Shown here in pieces: positions 57,102 through 64,000 of a stretch of 64,000 nucleotides of DNA. Source of the DNA: Paenilisteria portnoyi (GTDB taxonomy: Bacteria; Bacillota; Bacilli; Lactobacillales; Listeriaceae); contig NZ_JAASTT010000005.1 of the NCBI RefSeq assembly GCF_014322795.1, forward strand, positions 62,001 through 126,000, written 5' to 3'. Under the pieces are notes generated by a model, which saw only the letters and a list, made by a program, of their open reading frames with translations, did not search any database and was not told the origin of the DNA. The position numbers were made by a program, and so were the translations under genes. How positions within the stretch are numbered: the stretch's first letter is position 1; each line of letters opens with the position of its first letter.

Positions 57102-59438
57102 GTGGGGAAAAAAGATGATTACATGGTTCAGCTTGAAAACATAACGTATTTAGCACCTAAGGAACATGCGGGGACAACGATTCTCTTTGTGATTCAGGGC
57201 GAGCTGTTGCTTTCACTTTCGAGGCATGATTTTTCGCTTGGTGAGAATGATTTGGTTGTTCTGAATCATAATGAAGCCTTTACTGCGCGCGGAGCCGACG
57301 ATACGATTGTGATTCGCTTACATATTACAAGTCCTTTCTTCGCATCTTATTACGCTGATTATTTTCAGCTGGCCTTCGATTGTATGTCGAGCCAGATTGA
57401 TACCGGGCGGGAAAAAATGATAACGTTATTACGAAAGTATTTAGCGGAAATGGTGATTGCACAGTTGCATAAAGCGAAAGGCAATAAATTGGAGACACAG
57501 ACCGCGCTTTTTCAGATTATGTTGCTTCTGACACGCTTTTTCAAAAAGGAATTGCCAACGCGGGATGGGGCTAGCATTCATGATACGCGAATTACACGTA
57601 TTACGCAGCAATTGGAGCAACAATTCGATGAGCCGATTACATTGCAAGATATCGCGGAGCAGGAATTTCTATCTACCTCTTATTTATCTCGTTATTTCAA
57701 AAAAGTGACGGGCCTCGGTTTTCTGCAATATTTGACGCAGATTCGGTTGAAGCATAGTTTGGAGGATTTACGTACGAGCTCGGATAATATTTCACAAATC
57801 GCGCAGAAAAACGGTTTTTCCTCGCCTAAAAATTTCACGACATCTTTTAAGGCCCGTTATGGAAAAACGCCTGCTACGTATCGACAGGAAGTTTTGGCTG
57901 GTGGTGGTGTCGTTGAAAAGCCAGAAATTTTGACCACGCAAACAAAACGGGTGGTGCAATCGCCGAGTATTTTAGCTAGACTGGCATCATACCGCCAAGC
58001 TGCGGAGCAAGTTCATTTTGTGGACGCGGCGCCGTTTGAGAAGAAAACGATTTCGATTACTTCTAGTAAGCCGACTGCGATTCCGGACGCGATGCATATT
58101 CTGACGATTGGCGAGTTGCGCGAGGTGCTGAAGGAGAACGTGCAGACGCAACTTATGATGGCGAAAGAAGAGCTTTCCGTGCGATATGTTGGAATTCGAC
58201 ATCTGATTCAGGGTTCGACGCTTTTGCCTGACAAAGAGACGGATGAGAAAGTCCCGACTTCTTCTCCGTATGCGAATGCTGATTTGGCAATTGCTTATTT
58301 GAAAAAGCTTGATTTAGGATTGTTTATTCGGATGGAGTATCAGGAGATTTCAGTGGATGAGGAGGCTTTTTTTGAGAAATTGGAGCACTTTCTTCGTCAT
58401 ATGATGCACGTTTTTGGACGGGAATTTTTGAGCCGTTGGTATTTCATGTATTTTGAGCCGCATTTGACGGCGGTTTCTAAGAAGGAATTGCAGCGTGTGT
58501 ACATAAGATTGCACACCGTATTGAAGCGATTTGATATGCGGATTCAAGTTGGGAGTTATTTGCCCTTTTCGGAGCGACGGGAGGCACCTCTTTCTAACCA
58601 TGAATGGATGGCGAAAACGGCGGATCAGATTGATTTTATCGCGTTTAATGCGAATCAGAATGAGGCGGTTGATTTCAGTAAGAGTGCACATTCGGAATTT
58701 ATTGTGACGCAGGATTATGTGCTGTCGAAAACGCGGAAATTGAAGCAATATTTGCGGTTACATCATTTGGATAAGCCGCTCATCCTTGTTAATTGGAATA
58801 CGTTGACGGGAAATACGCGTTATACGAATGGGACCTTTTTTCGCGGGGCTTTGATTTTTCAGACGGTGCTTGCTGTGAGTTCGGAAGTGGATGGGCTCGG
58901 ATTTTGGATTAATACGGAACTGCATGAAGACGAGTGGAAGGAACGGAATATTCGATTGGATGGTCTGGAGTTATTTCATTTTTTCAACGGGAAGCGCCCT
59001 GCTTTTTATGCGTTAAAATTTAAGGAACGGCTACGCGGGGAAATTGTCGCTTATGGAGCTGATTTTATTTTGACGGCATTTGAGGATGGATATCAGTTGG
59101 TTTTACTGAACTGTACGCAATTTAATCCGCTTTATTCGGTGGAGGATTCGCTTTTGCAGGATTATCGGAAGGAGTCGCATATTCGTTTGAAGGGGCTTTT
59201 GCCAGGACGTTATCAGTTGCGGACGTTCCAGTTCGATCAGGATAATGGTGCGCTTTATTCGAAGTATTGGGAGTTGAATAGTCGGCATGGGTTAGACCAG
59301 GAAGTGTTGGATTATGCGTCACAGGCCTCGGTTCCTAAGCTTTCGGTCAGTGATGAAGTGATGACGGATGATTGGTCCTTTTACGCGTATCTGGATGTGA
59401 ACGCAATTCATTTTTATGAGTTTCGGAGGACGATTTAG
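57102..59438 (+). CDS. AraC family regulator with C-terminal glycosidase-like (GH39-type) domain
   Basis: A 778-aa protein. N-terminal cupin sensor (about 1-100), AraC DNA-binding domain (about 165-265; ITLQDIAEQEFLSTSYLSRYFKK, ISQIAQKNGFSSPKNFTTSF) and a long C-terminal part resembling a beta-xylosidase-type TIM barrel (WYFMYFEPHLT, KPLILVNWNTLTGN, FWINTELHEDEW). Such fusions act as intracellular sugar-responsive regulators in Listeria and Bacillus; whether the barrel is catalytic is unclear. GTG start with GAGGAGG upstream. Divergent from clpB; adjacent to an MFS gene and M20 genes it may control. Confidence 0.8.
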   Translation: MGKKDDYMVQLENITYLAPKEHAGTTILFVIQGELLLSLSRHDFSLGENDLVVLNHNEAFTARGADDTIVIRLHITSPFFASYYADYFQLAFDCMSSQIDTGREKMITLLRKYLAEMVIAQLHKAKGNKLETQTALFQIMLLLTRFFKKELPTRDGASIHDTRITRITQQLEQQFDEPITLQDIAEQEFLSTSYLSRYFKKVTGLGFLQYLTQIRLKHSLEDLRTSSDNISQIAQKNGFSSPKNFTTSFKARYGKTPATYRQEVLAGGGVVEKPEILTTQTKRVVQSPSILARLASYRQAAEQVHFVDAAPFEKKTISITSSKPTAIPDAMHILTIGELREVLKENVQTQLMMAKEELSVRYVGIRHLIQGSTLLPDKETDEKVPTSSPYANADLAIAYLKKLDLGLFIRMEYQEISVDEEAFFEKLEHFLRHMMHVFGREFLSRWYFMYFEPHLTAVSKKELQRVYIRLHTVLKRFDMRIQVGSYLPFSERREAPLSNHEWMAKTADQIDFIAFNANQNEAVDFSKSAHSEFIVTQDYVLSKTRKLKQYLRLHHLDKPLILVNWNTLTGNTRYTNGTFFRGALIFQTVLAVSSEVDGLGFWINTELHEDEWKERNIRLDGLELFHFFNGKRPAFYALKFKERLRGEIVAYGADFILTAFEDGYQLVLLNCTQFNPLYSVEDSLLQDYRKESHIRLKGLLPGRYQLRTFQFDQDNGALYSKYWELNSRHGLDQEVLDYASQASVPKLSVSDEVMTDDWSFYAYLDVNAIHFYEFRRTI

Positions 59439-59449
59439 AAATGGAAAAT

Positions 59450-59485
59450 GTGCCGGCGAAAATAGGAAGCTCGCCGGCACGTTTT
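59450..59485. terminator. Bidirectional terminator
   Basis: GTGCCGGCGA (59450-59459) with TCGCCGGCAC (59471-59480), GC-rich, followed by T5 on the plus strand and a short T-run on the minus strand. Confidence 0.9.
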
Positions 59486-60687
59486 TATGCTTTTTGGGTG
59501 GTTTTCATACTTGGTATAAAGACGACGAATACACATGTGACTAGCGCCGCTATAGCCATGGCCACGAAAACGGCTTGGTAATTGCCGAATGCGCCTACGA
59601 GCTGGGCCACGATCATTGGTGCAAAAACGCCGCCAAGTGTTGCGCCTGTGTTGACGACGCCGGTCGCTGTGCCGACGATGGATTCATGCAACCGTTTGAG
59701 TGGCAAGGTGAACATGGTTGAGAAAATCATGACGGAGCACATGTAGCAAAGGAATAGCCAGAATGTTAGTACGGCGATGCTTTCAGATTGGTACACGAGA
59801 AGCGCGGAACCTGCCGTGATGAGTGCTAAGACAAAGATGACGCGTTTTTCGCGATGTTGGAAAAAGCGCCCAACGATGTAGGCTGTTCCGAAACTTCCGA
59901 GTAAGCTTCCAAGTCCTGCGATGGCAATGATGATGGAGATCATGCCGAGCGAGACGCCGCGTTCGTCTGCTAAATAAGTCGGTGTCCAGTTGGCGATGGT
60001 GTATAGGACGATATTGATGCTGCACATCGCGATGAATAACAGGACAACGACGGGATTCGTGACTACTTTCCAAAATGGCATCGCAGCTTTGACTTTTGGC
60101 TGGTTGCTTTGTTTTTTCTCTTTATGCGTATTTGGCAGTTTCCAGATGACGAGGATTAAGGCCAGTACGAACAGGAATGCGATGCAAAATACGGCGCCGC
60201 GCCAGCCGAATGCTCCGATGACAATAGGGATAAGTAGCGGTCCAATGATGGATGCAATGCCTGATGTGGAGATTAGAATCGATTGCGCCCATGTCCTTTT
60301 TTCCATTGGATAGGTGTCGGTTACGGTTCTGGCTGAGGATGTTGGATAACCTGCATGACCGATTCCTGCGAAGAAACGAGCGGCTACTAGAGCTATAAGT
60401 GTTGATGCTGAGCCAAACACGATTGATGCCACAGTGATGATCGACAACGAAATAATAAGCACGAATTTGGAGCCTAGCTTATCATTTAAATAGCCGAACG
60501 GGATTTGCATAATGGAATAACCGATAAAAAAAGCTGAAAATATGTAACTCTTCTCGTCGATGCTGAGATTCAATTGTTCTGCGAGTGGGACAGCGATAAC
60601 ACCAATCACCAGTTTATCAATGTAAATCGCGATGTAGCCTAGAAATAAAATGGGTAGTATACCTTTTCGTTGTTGCGTTTTCTCCAT
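59485..60687 (-). CDS. MFS transporter
   Basis: Major facilitator of 400 aa with about twelve transmembrane segments. The loop 2-3 motif is GYLNDKLGSKFVLI (G-x-x-x-D-x-x-G). It resembles anion/organic-acid symporter-type MFS proteins (IDKLVIGVIAVPLAEQL start), but no substrate can be named. GGAGGAG precedes the start. Convergent with the AraC gene and divergent from the M20 pair, so it may bring in the substrate of those amidohydrolases. Confidence 0.87.
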   Translation of the reverse strand: MEKTQQRKGILPILFLGYIAIYIDKLVIGVIAVPLAEQLNLSIDEKSYIFSAFFIGYSIMQIPFGYLNDKLGSKFVLIISLSIITVASIVFGSASTLIALVAARFFAGIGHAGYPTSSARTVTDTYPMEKRTWAQSILISTSGIASIIGPLLIPIVIGAFGWRGAVFCIAFLFVLALILVIWKLPNTHKEKKQSNQPKVKAAMPFWKVVTNPVVVLLFIAMCSINIVLYTIANWTPTYLADERGVSLGMISIIIAIAGLGSLLGSFGTAYIVGRFFQHREKRVIFVLALITAGSALLVYQSESIAVLTFWLFLCYMCSVMIFSTMFTLPLKRLHESIVGTATGVVNTGATLGGVFAPMIVAQLVGAFGNYQAVFVAMAIAALVTCVFVVFIPSMKTTQKA

Positions 60688-60703
60688 GTTTCTCTCCTCC
60701 GAA

Positions 60704-60748
60704 TATAGCGCTTTCTTTTTATTATAGCACCTTAATTTATCGTAACAA
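60704..60748 (-). promoter_or_regulatory. Promoter and cre-like site of the MFS gene
   Basis: TTGTTA (60748-60743), 16 bases, TATAAT (60726-60721). Just downstream, the minus strand reads AAGAAAGCGCTATA (60717-60704), with the AAGCGCT core of a cre site, where CcpA could act as a roadblock. Confidence 0.4.
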
Positions 60749-60929
60749 GGAATTATCTAAACATTTGAAAAACAGTAAGAAATAGACGCCCCTTTTTGTT
60801 CGTCATCACTTTTATAATATGCACAAGGACAAAAATTAGCCGTTTTAATAGCAAAAATTCTCTTATATATTCGCTATGTTGTGTCTATAATGAACGATGA
60901 GAGAACCTTTTTATATAGAAGGAGGAGAA

Positions 60930-62111
60930 ATGATGAAGCAACAATTATTGGAGAAATTAACAGAAAAACAGGATCGAATCGTTGCGATACGGCGATTTTT
61001 ACATGCGCATCCTGAGCTTTCGTTCCAAGAGGAAAACACGGCGGCTTATATCACTTATTTTTATAAGGGAAAAGATTGTGATGTGCGGACAAACGTTGGT
61101 GGGCATGGCGTTGTTGTGACAATTGATAGTGGCAAACCAGGTCGGACGCTCGCCATTCGCGCTGACTTTGATGCCTTGCCAATTCAGGAAGAAACCGGCC
61201 TTCCCTTCGCCTCAGAGAACCCTGGTGTGATGCATGCTTGTGGACACGATGGACATACGGCGTATATGCTTATTTTAGCGGAAACTTTGATTGAAATGAA
61301 GGATCAGCTCCGTGGCAAAATTGTTGTGTTGCATCAGCCTGCCGAGGAAACGCCTCCTGGTGGCGCGATTGCGATGATTCGAGACGGTTGTTTGGATGGT
61401 GTCGACGAGGTGCTCGGCATTCATGTCATGTCCACGATGCCAACTGGTGAAATCGCGTATCGAGAAGGTCCGATTCAAACTGGACGCGCTTCATTTAAAG
61501 TGAAAATTACGGGACGCGGCGGACACGGTTCCTCCCCACATATGGCGAATGACGCGATTGTCGCTGCGAGTGAATTCGTTGTTGCCCTGCAAACAATTAT
61601 TAGTCGCCGGCTCAATCCTTTTGATGTTGGCTCCATCACGATTGGTTCTTTTGATGGGAAAGGAAGTTTTAACGTGATTAAGGACGCAGTGACGCTTGAA
61701 GGCGATGTACGTGCGATGACTGAGGCGACACGGACCTTGATTGAAAAGGAAATCCGCCGTATTTTAGACGGGCTAGCCGCGATGTTTGGCGTTACGTACG
61801 ATTTGAATTATGAAAACGATTACCCAGTACTTGTAAACGATGTGGCGCTGACTGAATTCGTGTCGAAAACATTGCAGGAAACAGCGATTGCAGAAATCAC
61901 CGAAATCACGCGATGCGAGCCACAGCCGCCTTCTGAGGATTTTGCCTATTACGCGCAGGAACGCCCAAGTTGCTTCTTTTATGTGGGCGCAATGCCTGCG
62001 AACGGCGTTTTTTATCCCCATCACCATCCTAAATTTGATATCAACGAAGCATCACTACTCATTGCAGCCAAAGCGATGGGCGCGATTGTGGCAGATTATA
62101 CAGCCAAATAA
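60930..62111 (+). CDS. M20 family amidohydrolase (first of tandem pair)
   Basis: Metal-dependent amidohydrolase of 393 aa, M20D type (hippurate/IAA-amino acid/N-acyl-amino acid hydrolases). Metal and catalytic motifs: VMHACGHDGHTAY, HQPAEETPPGGA, GIHVMSTMPTGE, GRGGHGSSPHMAND and YPHHHPKFDI. Cytoplasmic, no signal peptide. GGAGG precedes the ATGATG start. It shares most motifs with the next gene; probable tandem duplication. Substrate unproved, N-acyl amino acids most likely. Confidence 0.9.
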   Translation: MMKQQLLEKLTEKQDRIVAIRRFLHAHPELSFQEENTAAYITYFYKGKDCDVRTNVGGHGVVVTIDSGKPGRTLAIRADFDALPIQEETGLPFASENPGVMHACGHDGHTAYMLILAETLIEMKDQLRGKIVVLHQPAEETPPGGAIAMIRDGCLDGVDEVLGIHVMSTMPTGEIAYREGPIQTGRASFKVKITGRGGHGSSPHMANDAIVAASEFVVALQTIISRRLNPFDVGSITIGSFDGKGSFNVIKDAVTLEGDVRAMTEATRTLIEKEIRRILDGLAAMFGVTYDLNYENDYPVLVNDVALTEFVSKTLQETAIAEITEITRCEPQPPSEDFAYYAQERPSCFFYVGAMPANGVFYPHHHPKFDINEASLLIAAKAMGAIVADYTAK

Positions 62112-62126
62112 GAAGGAGTGAATACG

Positions 62127-63314
62127 ATGCGTGCAAAATTAATGCAAATGATCGATGAACGAAGTAAGGAAATGATTGAAATTAGGCGCCACCTTCACGC
62201 CCACCCAGAGTTGTCGTTTCATGAGCAAGCGACAGCCGACTACGTAGCCAAATTTTATGAAGGAAAAGATGTTGCTATCGAACGCGAAGTTGGGAACGGA
62301 CACGGTATTATCGTCACGATTACTGGCGGTAAACCCGGTAAAACACTAGGATTGCGTGCCGATTTCGATGCGCTTCCAATTCTAGAAGAAACCGGTCTCC
62401 CCTTCGCTTCAAAAAATCCTGGCGTGATGCATGCCTGTGGACATGACGGCCATACCGCTTACTTACTAATCCTTGCCGATTGCCTTATTCAACTAAAAGA
62501 CGAACTTCCTGGTACGATTAAAATTATTCACCAACATGCCGAAGAAACACCACCAGGAGGCGCTAAAAGCATGATGGAATCAGGACTTTTAGATGATGTC
62601 GATAACATTTACGGTATTCATGTCTTCCCATTTTTCAATGCTGGGGAAATCGGATATCATAGCGGTTTTTCCATGGCTGGTCGTAGCTATTTCAAGCTCG
62701 GCATCCAAGGAACTGGCGGTCACGGCTCCTCTCCACACATGGCCAATGACGCGATTGTAGCCGCATCCTATTTCGTCACCGCCATTCAAACCATCGTCAG
62801 CCGTCGCCTCAATCCTTTTGACACCGGTGTCGTAACGGTCGGTTCCTTCGATGGAAAAGGTAGTTTTAACGTGATCAAGGACTATGTCGAGCTCGAGGGC
62901 GACGTTCGCTATATGACGAGTGAAACCCGCGAGCTGATTGACAAAGAAATTCGGCGTATCGTGGCCGGTTTAGAAGCCGCGTACGGCATCACCGCGACGC
63001 TTACTTACACCCATGACTATCCCCCACTTTACAACGATCCCGAAGCAACAAGCGACGCCGTGAACTACTTGCAAAAAGGGCTTGGCGACTATCTCACCGC
63101 TGTATCCGAAGCCGAAATGCTCTCCGGTTCCGAAGATTTCGCCTACTACCTTGAAAAAATCCCAGGCGCGTTCCTCTACGTTGGAGCAAAACCAAAAGGC
63201 GTCGAAAAACCGTATTACAATCACCATCCAAAATTCGATATTGATGAAGACTCACTGCCAGTAGCGGCGAAATCGGTTGCTGAGATTGTGTTGGGGTATT
63301 ATGGTTTAAGTTAA
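62127..63314 (+). CDS. M20 family amidohydrolase (second of tandem pair)
   Basis: Paralogue of the preceding gene, 395 aa, with the same motifs (VMHACGHDGHTAY, HQHAEETPPGGAKSM, GTGGHGSSPHMAND, YYNHHPKFDIDE). It starts 15 bases after its neighbour; AAGGAG lies upstream of the ATG at 62127. Shared operon and conserved active sites suggest both are functional, perhaps on acyl groups of different size. Its stop is only 33 bases before the truncated hsdS. Confidence 0.9.
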   Translation: MRAKLMQMIDERSKEMIEIRRHLHAHPELSFHEQATADYVAKFYEGKDVAIEREVGNGHGIIVTITGGKPGKTLGLRADFDALPILEETGLPFASKNPGVMHACGHDGHTAYLLILADCLIQLKDELPGTIKIIHQHAEETPPGGAKSMMESGLLDDVDNIYGIHVFPFFNAGEIGYHSGFSMAGRSYFKLGIQGTGGHGSSPHMANDAIVAASYFVTAIQTIVSRRLNPFDTGVVTVGSFDGKGSFNVIKDYVELEGDVRYMTSETRELIDKEIRRIVAGLEAAYGITATLTYTHDYPPLYNDPEATSDAVNYLQKGLGDYLTAVSEAEMLSGSEDFAYYLEKIPGAFLYVGAKPKGVEKPYYNHHPKFDIDEDSLPVAAKSVAEIVLGYYGLS

Positions 63315-63347
63315 ATAAAACAAAGTCGCTCTTAATCATTAGTTTGA

Positions 63348-64000
63348 TGGGGCGATTTTATTTACATTCAAGCTTGGGAACAGCGTAAGTTAGGGGATGT
63401 AGCTGTTTTCTCAAAAGGAAATGGCTATACCAAAAATGACCTGACTGAAAAAGGTACACCTATCGTTTTTTATGGTCGCTTGTATACAAGATATGAAATA
63501 GTTATTAATAATGTTGATACTTTTGTAGAAAAGAAAGATAAATCTGTTATAAGTGAAGGTAATGAAGTTGTAGTTCCGGCTTCTGGTGAAACAGCCGCAG
63601 ATATTTCAAGGGCTTCAGTAATTGGTACAGAAGGATTTATCTTAGGTGGAGACTTGAATATCATCAAGCCTAAAAAAAAAATTAATTCCGTTTTTCTAGC
63701 ATTAACTATTTCAAATGGTACACAACAGAAGGAAATGTCAAAACGAGCTCAAGGAAAATCAGTGGTCCATTTACACAATTCAGATTTAAAACAGGTCAAT
63801 TTACTTTATCCAAGCTACGGGGAACAACAGCAAATTATGATGTTTTTTCTACAACTCGACAACACTATCGCTCTTCATCAACGTAAGCTAAATGCTCTAA
63901 AGCTGATGAAACAAGGGTTTTTACAGCAGATGTTCCCTGTGAATGGGGAAAAGGTTCCGAAAGTGCGATTTATTGATTTTGAAGAGCATTGGAAACAGCG
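63348..64000 (+). pseudogene. hsdS: 5'-truncated hsdS (type I restriction specificity subunit), continues past window
   Basis: An open frame from 63348 to the window end encodes HsdS: AWEQRKLGDVAVFSKGNGYT opens a target-recognition domain, LDNTIALHQRKLNALKLMKQGFLQQMFP is the conserved central helix, and VPKVRFIDFEEHWKQR opens the second domain. No start codon exists: the frame is closed by TGA at 63345-63347 and the usual 10-20 residue N-terminus is missing. There is no Shine-Dalgarno site. It is therefore an inactive allele or a silent cassette. Sequence is noticeably more AT-rich than the M20 genes. Confidence 0.75.

Overview
The window looks like chromosome of a Listeriaceae member (Listeria sensu lato). 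The gene order pepF-coiA-mecA-spx-oppFDCBA-trpS-ohr/ohrR-fabF-fabH-gpmA-clpB, the tsaE-tsaB-rimI-tsaD operon and the Gfo/Idh-ThuA-AraC cluster all match my memory of Listeria chromosomes. Surface attachment (LPNTG, lipoboxes), Shine-Dalgarno strength and typical Firmicute regulators (CodY, CtsR, FapR, MntR, OhrR, T-box) agree. The species is not determined; base composition looks less AT-rich than I would expect for L. monocytogenes.

Layout. 1-4.8 kb: potassium transporter kup and the tRNA t6A operon, on the minus strand. 4.9-8.8 kb: a 1274-residue LPNTG cell-wall protein with an L-type lectin domain and ten Ig-like repeats. 8.9-13.2 kb: a lipoprotein, a DUF218 membrane protein, a histidine phosphatase and leucine dehydrogenase. 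13.4-14.45 kb: a yybP-ykoY (manganese) riboswitch in front of a Tim44-like/DUF2653 membrane protein. 14.46-20 kb: five translationally coupled genes for a ketosugar or polyol-type pathway (two Gfo/Idh/MocA, two sugar-phosphate isomerase-like, one ThuA) and their AraC regulator. 20-24 kb: MBL hydrolase, YihY, glyoxalases and a three-gene alkylation-repair locus (atl, adaB, adaA). 24.2-32.2 kb: a complete type I Wadjet (jetABCD) anti-plasmid system. 32.3-33.7 kb: divergent manganese transporter mntH with a probable MntR operator, followed by a candidate C-rich small RNA. 34-48 kb: pepF, coiA, mecA, spx and the oligopeptide permease with two tandem oppA genes carrying CodY-like boxes. 47.4-57 kb: DUF3899 protein, T-box-controlled trpS, ohr/ohrR, fabF, fabH (FapR operator and an unusual structured leader), DUF2929 protein, gpmA and clpB (CtsR box). 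57-63.3 kb: an AraC/glycosidase-like regulator, an MFS transporter and two tandem M20 amidohydrolases that probably form one uptake-and-hydrolysis module. 63.35-64 kb: a start-less hsdS (type I restriction specificity) gene running off the window.

Themes. Manganese control appears twice (riboswitch and MntH/MntR). DNA defence appears twice (Wadjet and an hsdS cassette). The most novel-looking items are the fabH leader with two mutually exclusive hairpins, the candidate small RNA downstream of mntH, the Mn-riboswitch/DUF2653 pairing and the truncated hsdS at the right edge. Wadjet itself is a known system. I see no rRNA, tRNA, CRISPR array, transposase or prophage gene.
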